A DNA stretch of 64,000 nucleotides from Cordilura impudica (taxonomy: Eukaryota; Arthropoda; Insecta; Diptera; Scathophagidae). The DNA is taken from assembly GCA_963682025.1 (NCBI GenBank), contig OY821519.1, forward strand, positions 112,147,764 to 112,211,763, given 5' to 3'. This document shows positions 33,565 through 43,907 of the stretch, one piece after another. A program made the translations under genes and the position numbers. Position 1 is the stretch's first letter; each line of letters begins with the position of its first letter. The notes beneath the pieces were generated by a model. That model saw only the letters and a program-made list of their open reading frames with translations, had not been told where the DNA came from and ran no database searches.

Positions 33565-33867
33565 GCTCTTCATTCAAATCTCGGGCCCTAATCAACCGAT
33601 TTGGACGCTTTTAAACAGCAAACTTCTCAGGATGTTAGTGAATCAGTTTTTATGTCAACGAGCACCCTAGCTGCCCGATTGATGCCGTCATCGTGATTTC
33701 CACAGACGGACAGACGGACAGACGGACATCGCTATATCAACTCCGGTTGTTATAAAGATCACAAATATATATATTTTATGGGTTCCGAAATTTTTTTTCT
33801 AATTATTACAAACGGAATGACAAAGTTATATATACCCTCTGCACACTGGAGTGGAGGGTATAAAAAA
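33565..33867 (+). repeat. R7: interspersed repeat, 3' portion
   Basis: CGGGCCCTAATCAACCGATT, GTTAGTGAATCAG, CACAGACGGACAGACGGACA, GACATCGCTATATCAACTCC, ATGGGTTCCGAAA, AACGGAATGACAAAG and the terminal TATACCCTCTGCACACTGGA with GTGGAGGGTATA. Same general plan as R1: a GACGGA-type core and a short terminal GAGGGTATA. Confidence 0.7.
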
Positions 33868-34446
33868 AAATGAAATAAAAAACTCTATCCATAGAATTTC
33901 AAATTGTTATTTTTCTGTTGCATATTGTTTTGGCGAAATAACAGCAACTCTTTCATGGAATCACTTAATTACATTAAATGATCTATGAAAAGTAAATGAC
34001 AAGCATTCATTTATCGACTCAAATAAAACGTCACTTCTGCAATTTTTCTGTTTTTTTTTTTTGGAAATTAAAAACCAAACCCTTAAAATATCAAATCGGT
34101 GTTCACAAAAATTTTTACGTGTGAATTCAAATATAATTATGATACAGTTAGTTAGATTAGCAAACATTTTTTGATTCGATTTTTTTCTTGTTAATTAATC
34201 CAGCTTCAACAAAAACGTATTTAACTACTTCCAGTTAATTTGCCTTGCTGACAACTAACTAACGAATGTAACCTTGAACCTGAAATTGGATTTACCAAAC
34301 CATTACACATTTTACAACATATTCGTACATACGGTAGTGTATTATGTTACGTTGACTTAACATTATGCATTGTGCTGCAGACAATACGTAGTTAACCACA
34401 AATGCATGTCCATTCATTAAGTGAAATGCACAGGCAACAGTTTGTA
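33868..34446. other. AT-rich interval with nothing recognised
   Basis: No family motif or repeat match seen. Confidence 0.35.
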
Positions 34447-36704
34447 CACACAGAAAATGGATTTGTTGTGGCAACTGAATTTGTTGCCAACCGAATTTTG
34501 ATAGTCCCATGTACTATCACATTATTCTGCAGTGATTACTAAATAATATTATCGAAATAACCGTACGTAGTTTAGGGCAACTGATGTTTTATGTAAATTC
34601 GATGGCATGAACTGTTAAATTTAGTTCAGACAATGGAATTTAGATTTTTCTTTATTGGTGGTTACAGCCATTTATTAAGGTAGCCCAATGCATACTTACA
34701 GTAATTATAATTACACTATGAAATAGTTTTATATATAATTTATTTCTTTTATAGTTATAAATTAAGGATTAATACCTGTGTACTTGTATATGTTTTCTAG
34801 TTAGAGACGATAGGAGAAGAAAAATTATGTTATAGGGAATATGAAAAACCTTAGAAAATGGTATTAGTAAGAAAATGCAGAGTTTCTTATAGATGTTGAA
34901 GTATCTAATTAAACTCCCATCATCACTAAAACCAGCTTGTGGAGGTTTAAGTCCGCCAGCACATTTGGCCATAACAATTTGATCAACCTTCAAGATTGTG
35001 TTGGCAACACTAACATCACATTTCATAGTCCAGTATTTTGATTGGTCATGGTGGTAACATCAATAGTTTTGGGCTTTTCAGCTTCAATATTGAAGCCAAT
35101 ATTTTACCAGACCCTCTTTATGAGCAAAATATATCTGGTTCATCACTTCAGTACCATTGACACCGAAATTTTCAGCTATGACTTTAGGGAATGCTTCCAA
35201 AGCAGTGGCACACTGTTCCATACCATGTCAGGTGTCGGCAAAAGCAGCACTTTGTATGGCCAATTCAATTTCAGTAGCCCCAGCTACAGCCACATAACGG
35301 ACGTCACGTGACAAACCTATCAAGTTATTGACAGTGTTATCATTCAGTATCGTCCAATTATCTTTATTCTTTATCGCAATAACCTAATTTTTCCTGGCTG
35401 AGTATGGTGAAGCTTGGCCAAGCAGTACCATTGACAGCACTAGCCAGAATTAAAATTATATCACAATCTTAGCCTCCTCAGCAAAAGAAACATCGGCTTC
35501 AACAAAACTTTTCAAAACCATGACATGCACCACCTCACACTTGGATAAACCACTGCCCAAGATTTTGCATACACGGGCTTTAGCAACTAAATACGTAAGG
35601 AAATCCGCTTGACCATGATGTTTGGACATAATGGAGCAAATATAAGCATTCCTTACTTGGACAACATCAGGATAATCTTTATTTTATGGACATAGCAATT
35701 TTGGCAGAATATCTATCTTTTTCCAGAGTTTTCTCATAACCGTCAGCTATATCCGAGGTAAGTGCTCGTCGGCATTCTCAAGCAGAGAACCGGCAAATAG
35801 ACCCACGAAAATGGCGCATCTTCAAATTCATAGTCTTGCCATGGCCATGAGCTACAAATTGAGGTTACAAATTGTTCCTCAAGATGATTAATAAAGATTT
35901 AGTTCATGCCATTTGTACCGTTGGCCGAGCTCATGATTTTGGCAAATTCTTTGCAGGCAGTAATATTTCGATAAACTGCCTCTTACAAACCGCTATACAT
36001 ATGGTCTACTTCCTTCATTATTTGGGCCATGCCGATTGCTTTAGGTACAGATGGATCCATTTTTACGCACAGATTTTTTATCTACTTTTAACAACTAATA
36101 ACAGAGAAAACTCACAACAAAATATTTTTTTTTATTATTCTTTTCTTTATATTTAATTCTTCAAAAATGACAATTAAATGAAATTATTCGGTTAGTCTTA
36201 TTATTTCATTATATTTTTTGGTACCTACAATATAATTTGATTCATGCAATTTCAGTTCGGTTAAATCTACCAAACCTAGTTAAGTGATTGGTTTTCTTTT
36301 GTTATAACCGAATTAAATAATTCTAATTACTAATTTGTTTCTATTATATTTACCGATAATTTGTTACAATATCTTTAAATACATTTTTGGTTTAAAATAT
36401 ATTATGTTAATAAAATTAGATGTTGTAATCACCAATATTTAAGAACGAGTCATGTTATAATAGGTTTAATTTAGTTCTCTCGATTGAATTAGCATAACAC
36501 TTTTCATAAAAAATTTGATTGGTAAATTGAACAAATTTTTCCATTGAAAGTACACAAATTTTCTGAGAATTATAATTATATGGTATATAACGAAAAAAAT
36601 CTATTGCATTTGGAAAGTATTTATGAATTACAATAAAAATGATTATTACCTGATTAAATTTTGCTATTGCTAATGGAATTCCTACAAATCTTTTTTCTGT
36701 GTGT
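34447..36704. mobile_element. R8: element with ACACACAGAAAA ends, carrying a CCT-theta pseudogene
   Basis: Left end ACACACAGAAAATGGATTTG, then TTGTTGCCAACCGAATTTTG and ATAGTCCCATGTACTATCAC; right end AATCTTTTTTCTGTGTGT (36690-36704), its inverse. The left 250 bp match 41975-42200. The centre (34890-36060) is a processed pseudogene, and without it the unit would be about 1.1 kb. Whether these two ends belong to one element, or are two adjacent relics, is uncertain. Confidence 0.5.
34890..36060 (-). pseudogene. Processed pseudogene of CCT subunit theta (TCP-1 theta)
   Basis: CCT-theta is one of eight subunits of the cytosolic TCP-1 chaperonin ring, which folds actin and tubulin using ATP. The minus strand starts MDPSVPKAIGMAQIMKEVDH, MYSGL-stop-EAVYRNITACKEFAKI, SSANGTNGMN, IFINHLEEQFVT. 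It continues with GSLLENADE, ISDGYEK-like codons, ADFLTYLVAKARVCKILGS, SKCEVVHVMVLKSFVEADVS, LDDTLNDNTVNNLIG-like codons, RYVAVAGATEIELAIQSAA, QCATALEAFPKVIAENFGVN, IGFNIEAEKPKTIDVT and VANTILKVDQIVMAKCAGGL. About 1.17 kb instead of the usual 1.6 kb, because of several deletions, including the GDGTN ATP-binding region. No introns, many stops and frameshifts. It is a retrocopy; no poly(A) remains. Confidence 0.85.
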
Positions 36705-36964
36705 AGCGTATTTGACTGCTTTCAAAAGAAATAATAGCAAAAGTTACCGAATTTGTTGCCAATCGAATAAATGCTTTAGAAAAACTGTATTTTTCCATAA
36801 ACACAACACAATTGGTTAAGAGAATATATTTTGGTTAATATTGGAATTTCACGATTTGGTACAAATTCAATTGACACATGCAATGTAAAGAGTCGGCCAA
36901 ATAACTTTTTTTTTTTGAAAAAGCTTTAAAAAAAAACTACTGAATATTATCTCAAATTTCTTTT

Positions 36965-37612
36965 TTTTTTGAAAGAACAATCGTTCCGGTTAATAATGGA
37001 AAATAGTTTCATTCAAATGGCTGCCTCGGCTGGCCATGCAGTAGCCTACACGATCGGTCCAATTTTTAAGCACATTATCGATTGTGTGCAGCTGTATTTC
37101 ACCAATGGCTTCACGAATATTGTCCTTTAAAGCGTCAATTGTCTCCCCTTCAATTTTTATCCTCCCCTTCAATTTTTGTGAACAAAAATTTGTTCAACGT
37201 GGCCCGATAACGATCGCCATTGACTGTAACGGCCACTCCTTGCTCATTTTCGAAGAAAAATGGCCCAATTATGCCTCTGGACCAAAATCCGCACCAAACA
37301 GTGACTCGTTTTGGGTGTATCGGCTTTTCAATGTATGCGTGCGGGTTTTCTGTGCCCCAAATGCGACAATTTTGCTTGTTTACATACCCGCCAAGATCAA
37401 AATGAGCTTCATCTGAAAAGATGATTTTTTTGGGCAAAATCGGCATCTTCTGTAAGTCGATCGCAGGCCCACTTAGCGAAGCGAAAACGCATTGGATGGT
37501 CAGTTGGCTTCAACTCCTGAACCAATTGGACTTTGTATGGCGTCATACCAAGGTCTTTATGCAAAATTCGTCTCAATGATGCCTCCGAAATGTTCAATTC
37601 TTGAGAACGACG
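36965..37612 (-). mobile_element. Mariner-like element, 5' part replaced by Transib copy A
   Basis: Minus-strand transposase in three frames: RRSQELNISEASLRRILHKD, YKVQLVQELKPTDHPMRFRF, KKIIFSDEAHFDLGGYVNKQ, NCRIWGTENPHAYIEKPIHP, RVTVWCGFWSRGIIGPFFFE, VNGDRYRATLNKFLF; then ETIDALKDNIREAIGEIQLH and VLKNWTDRVGYCMASRGSHL. The first catalytic Asp (SDEAHF) is present. The second and third, and the roughly 70 residues around them, are deleted at a direct repeat of CCCTTCAATTTTT (37148 and 37164). The N-terminal DNA-binding half is missing: at 37612 the frame runs straight into the end of Transib copy A. Confidence 0.8.
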
Positions 37613-40600
37613 CACAGTGGCGCCATTTGAGTTTTTTCTTTGCAAAAATCATATCTTTTGAACCGAATAACATAATTGAACAGTTTAAACAGCATATGAT
37701 AGATAACTGTTCAGCCTATTAAATGAGCGCTTTGTAGGGACCTACTTATGGGTTATCAAAGTTAAAATTTGTAGAAAAATCAATTTTATGGTAACTAAAA
37801 AAAATTATTTTTACATTTTTAGATTGTTTTTATTTTTTTTCTTTAGGGTTTTATGTTTTAAATTATTACCCAACAAATTAAAAAAAAAATTACTTCTTTT
37901 TTAAATTTATTTTTTCAATTTTCTGTAAAATATTCATCACAATTCGTAACAGAAAGTATATCTAAAAGACTAATCATTTCTAAACTATAATTATTTTCTA
38001 ACTCTATTCGTGACTTCAAATGCCACAGGGAAGAAATAAGTGGATCGGAAGATGCTGCCAACATGTTGAAGAGGTCCTCATTTTGCCTTACCCTTGATGC
38101 TTTGAATGTGTTCTGCAATCTATATTTTTTTTTATAAAATTTGTTAAGAGACTCCTGTGCTTCTTCAGAAAGCTCTCCAATTGGCAAAGACTGGTACTCA
38201 ATTATATCTTTGCCATGCGCTAATATTTTATGGACGGTCGGGGTCAACTTCTTCTGTGGATACATTTCTGCTAAAAGAGATGCAGTTTTCGATGCATATT
38301 CTCCATATTTTGTAGAATTGACATTTTCTTTGCAGTTTAAAACATTCAAGATCGTTCCCAATCTTTTCACGATTTGATTGTCAATTCCAGTGATTCTAGT
38401 TACTGCCTCATCATTTTCAAAAAATCTCCTAGAAGTGTTTCCATGGTTTGAGTTACCGTATCCGTGCTTGGGACAGTCTACTTTTAGTCCAACTTGTTTA
38501 AAAAAAGCATCCTGTATTTGCTTCTTTCTGATCTTTTCCTTATCCTTTATTGATGTATTTTCATCGAAGTTTTCCTGCTCTTGTGGTAGGGTATACGCCA
38601 GTTTTAGCAAGAACTCCATACACCTTATCCTTGCGTGCAATGGTGACATTCCATATTCGTAATTCTCCTCGTTTGTAGAATCGTTTAAATTATCAAAGTT
38701 CTTCTGACTCTTTTTGCAAATCGGGCATGACAACGTTGAGGTTGTTCCTGTCAGTTCGTTTACGACTTTTCAGTCAACCATGGTCAGGTGAAACTCGTAA
38801 TTGCATTCAATATATTTTTCTTCTCCAATTTTCAGCTTTGTAGGCTTAATCTTGCTCATTTGTTCTTCAATGTCCTTCACCGTGGTCCTTATGAGTTCTG
38901 CCGATTCCCTTGCAAACTGAAACATTATTGGTCGGCAATAATGCACTGATGACGGACGTGGATTTGTCCAGTGTAGGAAAACATCAGATTTTAACCGCAA
39001 GGGAACAACAGATGCCATAAACATATTTCCGTCCGATATTGTAGCGTCATCGGAAGATATCATTTGCTTATAAACGCTTTGTCCGGATGATCCATCACAG
39101 CCCCATTTGCTGATCAATGTCAGTTTTTCAGGAGTAATTTTCACCTCATTTTCATGAAGACTCTCAAACAACCGTTTTGCTGTATGGCCTATGAGATCCT
39201 GCAGATTGGCTTTCACAGAGACTTCCGTAAACTCCGTATGCAGTGGTCCTGAATATATTTTGGCTTGCGTAATATGATTGTATCCTGGTAAAACGTCAGC
39301 CCCGTGTCGCATCAAGGATGCCCGTGCTATCTCATATTTTTCTTTGGAAAGTTGTAAGTCCATAAACAAGGCCAAGGCTTCTTCGGAACCATACTTTTTA
39401 ATGTGTGCATTTGTGGGCGTGGGAATGCTTTCCGTAATCCTTTTCAGTCGCAGTGGGCTTGCATCAGCAACAGATTTTGTAATCTGCGACCTAACTCTGG
39501 CACTATCCTTTGTATATTTAATAGACAGCGCGTCCGATAAATGCTTCGTGGTCAAGTCATTGGTGGCGTCGGCTAGTTTCCTCTTTCTTGTGAAAATTGA
39601 ACACTCCTCAATACTTTTTTTTTGGCCTTCCTTTTGCTCCTCTGGTTGATGTGGTGGGTTTATCTACTGCCAATATATCCAGGATGGTGTGTTCTTTAAG
39701 CCAGTCCTCGTATTTGGAGTTGAAGTTCTGAATGGTTCGATTAGATTTCACCCATTTTGCCTTAATATTTGCATATATCAGATAAAAATTATTTTTTTAT
39801 AATTTCGCTTCTTTCAATATTTCCGTATAAGCTATCAAGTTCTTCTAAAGCAGCTTCCATGAAAAACTTTGGTGCGGTTGACCTTCTAAACAGTTCAAAT
39901 AATTTTAAATTGTTTAACGCTATGGTTTCAGTACTTGTTGCGCCAACTTTCAGTCGTAGACTAATCCAGGCATTATGCTTATTTTGCAATATATAGGCTT
40001 ATGCTACCATGCCTAAAAATTTACCTGTTCCCTGCATCCATATGGATTTAAGCTGAATTATGCAATTTTGGTATTATGCTCGTGTCTAAATAAGTTTTGT
40101 GCCTACCTGGAGGGACCATAATTCAATATTGTTCTTGGCCATTTGTACTCCAAAGTTATTTCTAAGTGAGGTGCGTACCTGCGAATTTCAATGAGTAGTA
40201 TTTTGTGTATCCTGTGTCTGTAGCAGAATATTGGGAGTAGACTTTGTCAGAGGCTCACAGGTAGACAACCGACTTAAAATGCAATTTTCAAACTATTAGA
40301 TCAAAACATGTAAAACCAGATAAAAACAGATAAAACCTTTTGAATTATGTTAAGAAATAATCAAAGAACATGTTTTGTAAATATGGCAAATATAGAAAAA
40401 TATAGATTTTTTTTATTGTCCGTCAAAGTTGAAAAATAGTGAAAAAACGGATAGTTTTTAAATAGTGATTTACCAGGAGAAACACAAAGCAAACAGTTAA
40501 TTTTTTTTATCATTATACATTTAATAAATACATCAATCAACACAAACAAAAAATATGGCGATTCGTTACCTATTTTTCGTGATATTACACCTGAAATCGC

Positions 40601-40798
40601 AACAAATTGACTAAAAATTGTGTGTTTTTTTTAAAACCGAAAGTCGGTCAACTTTGAACGGTTATATCTTCTAAACTAAAAATGTGATATTATTAAGAGT
40701 AGCATATTTGAAATCGTTGAAAAGTTTCCTATAACTTCGTCGGCGCACATGAAAATTTTGATTTTTGCAACCTCGTTTGCTTTACGGGCGCCACTGGG
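37613..40798 (-). mobile_element. Transib-type DNA transposon, copy A (subfamily 2), full length
   Basis: 3186 bp. Right end of the element (plus-strand left): CACAGTGGCGCCATTTGAGT at 37613, with CAAAAATCA after a 23-bp spacer. Left end: at 40798, reading inward CCCAGTGGCGCCCGTAAAGC with CAAAAATCA after 24 bp; the heptamer here has one mismatch. Flanking five bases are CGACG (37608-37612, in mariner sequence) and AGACG (40799-40803, in R1 sequence). Copy B, in the opposite orientation 3.1 kb away, is nearly identical over most of its length. It contains a transposase frame with a single nonsense codon in its main 546-codon stretch. Confidence 0.9.
37915..39989 (-). pseudogene. Transib transposase, copy A, nearly intact
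   Basis: N-terminal piece at 39989-39789: QNKHNAWISLRLKVGATSTE, FELFRRSTAPKFFMEAALEE. A broken stretch follows to 39600 with GAKGRPKK. The main frame is 39555-37915: TPTNAHIKKYGSEEALALF, MRHGADVLPGYNHITQAKIY, LISKWGCDGSSGQSVYKQ (first catalytic Asp, codon near 39096), FMASVVPLRLKSDVFLHW, HYCRPIMFQFARESAELIR, ECNYEFHLTMVD, CPICKKSQKN (zinc-binding Cys pair), YGMSPLHARIRCMEFLLKLA, HGNTSRRFFENDEAVTRITG, TVHKILAHGKDIIEYQ, IGELSEEAQESLN (third acidic residue), RQNEDLFNMLAASSDPLIS. One in-frame TGA at 38770-38772 replaces the GGA of copy B. A nine-T run at 39614-39622 shifts the frame after GRPKK. Motif order parallels the RAG1 core (CDGxxD..., C-x2-C, NGN-ARK, HK-LAH, IGxxSE). Confidence 0.9.
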
Positions 40799-40935
40799 AG
40801 ACGGGCGGAAATCGCTAAACCGACTCAGGCAGTGATTCTGAATTCGATCGTTATGATAAAATGTGGATCTATGTTAAATATTTTTTGTAGTTACAAACAT
40901 CAGACCACATAGTGATTGCTATAGGTGATAAAAAA
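40799..40935 (+). repeat. R1 fragment, right half of a copy split by Transib
   Basis: AGACGGGCGGAAATCGCTAA, ACCGACTCAGGCAGTGATTC and ACCACATAGTGATTGCTATAG follow the R1 consensus from the middle of its GACGGA core to its end. The missing left half is found, inverted, right after Transib copy B (47121-47245). The two halves join at AGACG. Confidence 0.75.
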
Positions 40936-41249
40936 ATATATGGAACCAACGTATGAGTTATTTAAATTACAAAATAACACTCATACTCTATGATTTACGA
41001 TTTACATATTATCGTGGTCATTCGATGTTAAATCCATCAAACACTAAACCCGACCACTTCAGGATTCAATCATTCTTCCTGCAGAGTCAGCAATCTTTCT
41101 TGCTCATTTTAAAAGAAATTTTTTATGGTTCAAGACAATAAGGAATGAGATCGAAAAAATCTTAACACACAGTTTTGCTCTAACTTTTTTCGCAAGCATA
41201 ATTTAATATTTTTTTTTTTTTGATCAAGTTACCTGCGATATTTTTAATG
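40936..41249. other. Interval with nothing recognised
   Basis: AT-rich; no repeat match or coding motif seen. Confidence 0.35.
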
Positions 41250-41840
41250 GAAAAAAAAAATAGAAAGGTAGAAAAGCAGCCCGTTTACCTCAGTACTCGG
41301 ACTATGTGCTACGAAAAGTTAAGTCCAATGAAGGTGTGAAACCATACAAATTCCAAAAAGTGTCAGACAGGGACGTTCTAAAAAAAATTTGAGGCCAAAA
41401 AAAGAGCACTGAAAAAAAATACTCTTGCGGCATAACGGACAAATACGCTGGCAGATATGTCGTAGCCTCCGGGTCATAACTTGTATGATGCTAATGCTAG
41501 CGGAAATGTGTGAAATAAGTTTAGGATCCAAAAGTAGATGAAATTTCCAAAAAGAAAAGGTACCGGTAAGGCAAACAATACGCAGTTGCGGTAAAACAAA
41601 TACCACAATTTATATTCAGGCGTATTTTCTAAGAAAATTCCAAAGACACCAAATTGTGTCCACATTTTTTTGGACCAATTTGGCATATTGCGACTACGTT
41701 GAGTAAACTCTTGGGTAATACAAGAACAGCAACGTGGTTTTTGTACCAAGGGAGGCAAAACTTCCAAACTATCACGACTTTAGGCCAATGAAGAGGTACT
41801 GGACTCTTATGAATAAGGCTCTTTTGGTAAATCCACTATA
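41250..41840 (+). pseudogene. Tc1-like transposase, C-terminal half, decayed
   Basis: In changing frames: VRQTIRSCGKTNTTIYIQAY, FLRKFQRHQIVSTFFWTNLA, YCDYVE, YKNSNVVFVPREAKLPNYHD, FRPMKRYWTLMNKALLV. This follows the pattern ...FWPDLAxxHY...WY..NxVxFVP..xNPPNxPxLRPIEKYWAL of an invertebrate Tc1/mariner-type family. The second catalytic Asp (PDLA) is Asn (TNLA) and the third catalytic Glu (PIE) is Lys (PMK), so both are lost. Several stops. A sister fragment with the same Glu-to-Lys change is at 29385-29605. Confidence 0.6.
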
Positions 41841-41974
41841 AGTTCCATAATGAAAGAGTTTCCGGAAAAAGTCCATAAGTTCATAAATAGTGATTACTAC
41901 TATAAAAATTATCTGTTTTTAAACTGTAATATAATTTCCATAAAAAAATAAAAAATCTAGATTCCTTATTATTA

Positions 41975-42200
41975 CACACAGAAAACGGATTCGTTGTTAC
42001 AAACGAAATTGTTGCCAACCGAATTTTGGTAGTCCTATGTACCATCAAATTGTTCTGAATTATACAATACATATTACCGTACAATGATAAAGACAATTGA
42101 TATAATATATAAACTATATTGTATGAATGGTGATATGTAGTTGATACAATGGAATTACTAACTTTACTTATTGATTGTTACAACCATAAATTGGATTTTT
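41975..42200 (+). repeat. R8 left-end fragment
   Basis: CACACAGAAAACGGATTCGT, TGTTGCCAACCGAATTTTGG, TAGTCCTATGTACCATCAAA, matching 34449-34690. The right end is absent; low-complexity T/A sequence follows at 42220-42340. Confidence 0.6.
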
Positions 42201-42434
42201 TACATATGAAAAAAGACCAGAATTATTATTTGTTTTTTTATTTATTATTTATTATTTGGTTTTTTTGATATTTTATTTATTATTTTTTTTTATTTAATTT
42301 ATTACTTATTTTTTTTTTTTTTTTTGATATTTTATACATTTTACATTAAAATAAATTAAACATATCTGATAAGAGAAAAAAATTAAATAGTTATCCTTGG
42401 TTATCCATCTAATGAAAGGGATTTTAATAAAAAC

Positions 42435-42995
42435 TGGCAGCCCTCGAAACTCGTATGCAAATTCTCGGAAATTTTATTTTTTCATTCAATTTATATCTCT
42501 CAATGTTTCTTGAATATCTTTAATTCATTAATTTTAATTCATTACAAATATTTGATGAACACACAGAAATAAGAGCGAAAAGGTATTTGAACCATATTTT
42601 GTGCCACCTAAAGGTATGCTAATTATAGGCAATTCACAATTCAACACAGGGCGTACAATATGTAATTATTGTAATGAAATTCAATTGCGTTATTGTCGAT
42701 ATTGTCTTTATTGTCGTTATCGGTTTATGTCCAAAATTATTTTTCCATATACAGTTTTTGCAAACACATTAACAAATTTAATAAACACACCACAAAGTAT
42801 TGTATAATTTTATGTATGTGTTAGTAGCAACTTTAAATGAATTTTACTCTAAAAATGTTCTGGACGGTGCAAATCTGTAAAACTGATGGAGAGCTAAAAA
42901 GAAACACCTTTCAAATGAGGTACGTCTGGTCAAAATAGGTTTAAAACTGACAAAGTTACATCGATCACAAAAAATTGCCCTGCCTATTAATATTG
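42435..42995 (+). repeat. R2: interspersed repeat, full-length-like copy
   Basis: From CTCGAAACTCGTATGCAAAT through GGTATGCTAATTATAGGCAA, CAATTCAACACAGGGCGTAC, GTATAATTTTATGTATGTGT, GGACGGTGCAAATCTG to TTACATCGATCACAAAAAATTGCCCTG. About 560 bp, the longest copy. No coding capacity. Confidence 0.7.
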
Positions 42996-43084
42996 TAGGT
43001 ATGTTATTTCTTCACCAATTTAAAATCATACCATATTGATATAAGTATATCGCTTCTAAATCGTTTTTGGGAATACTGACTTAT

Positions 43085-43907
43085 ATTTTTATTAATTCTG
43101 TAATGTCAGGTAAATTCAGAATAGATTTCTGTAACATACATGGACTGAGGACGAATTTTTCTCTGTATATGCCCGCTTCCATCGGCCGGATGTTTTCGCC
43201 TTATGTGAGACCCAGGTAAGTGAGGATGCTGATTCACAGGATTTTCGCATACCTTCTATCCCTTTTTACTTTTCATAGAGTCTTTGCAATGTACATTCGC
43301 GTCAATGTTGTGTGCCAGTTCCAGCAACATCATTATAACTGTAATGATGCAGAATTTAACTCACTTTGGGTTAAGTTCAAAATCATGTCACACAATTTGC
43401 ATTTCGGGTTTCTATACAGAAGCCCAAACATAGAATGACTTCGATGCCCTTTCTGAATCCATAACTAGAATCCTAGAGAGTTGCCCGAATAGCGAAATCG
43501 TAGTTGCCGGCAATTTTAATATTCACAACTCTTCTTGGCTTCACCATTCGAGTCAAACAACTCCCGAAGGCAGTTACGTTGAGCTTTTCGCCGCGCATAA
43601 CCACTTAGCGCAACTAGTGAATGAAACAACGCACATTCCGTGCATTGAAGGGCAAAGACAGAATACTCTCGAGCTTTTTCTAACTTCACACCCTGACAAG
43701 TATGAAGTGAAAATACTTGCAACTCTCGGTAATTCGGATCACTGCACCATTTCCGCATCCTTTCATACTCTGTACTTCACAGTGTTTCAACACTAGCAAT
43801 GAGACGCTCAGTTTTTATTTACGAGAAGGCTCGTTGGGACGAGCTCAACGATTTCTTCAAGCATTTCATTTGGAAACTTTTTTTCCTGGATAATAATGTT
43901 GACGCTG
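43085..43907 (+). pseudogene. Jockey-like retrotransposon endonuclease region, interrupted by Transib copy B
   Basis: Pieces in shifting frames: KFRIDFCNIHGLRTNF, HRPDVFALCETQ-like codons near 43190, NSLWVKFKIMSHNLHFGFLY, RSPN, then at 43480-43760 ILESCPNSEIVVAGNFNIHN, YVELFAAHNHLAQLVNETTH, LGNSDHCTISASF, then at about 43820 EKARWDELNDFFKHF. This is the endonuclease (GNFN in place of GDFN, SDH intact) and the start of the linker. Sequence stops at 43907 against Transib copy B. Not intact, with at least two stops. Confidence 0.75.

Noticed and set aside
37613..40798. A host RAG1 or ProtoRAG locus
   Set aside because: No RAG2-like frame nearby, size about 3.2 kb with single transposase and Transib-type ends, several copies. 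This is an ordinary Transib transposon in content.
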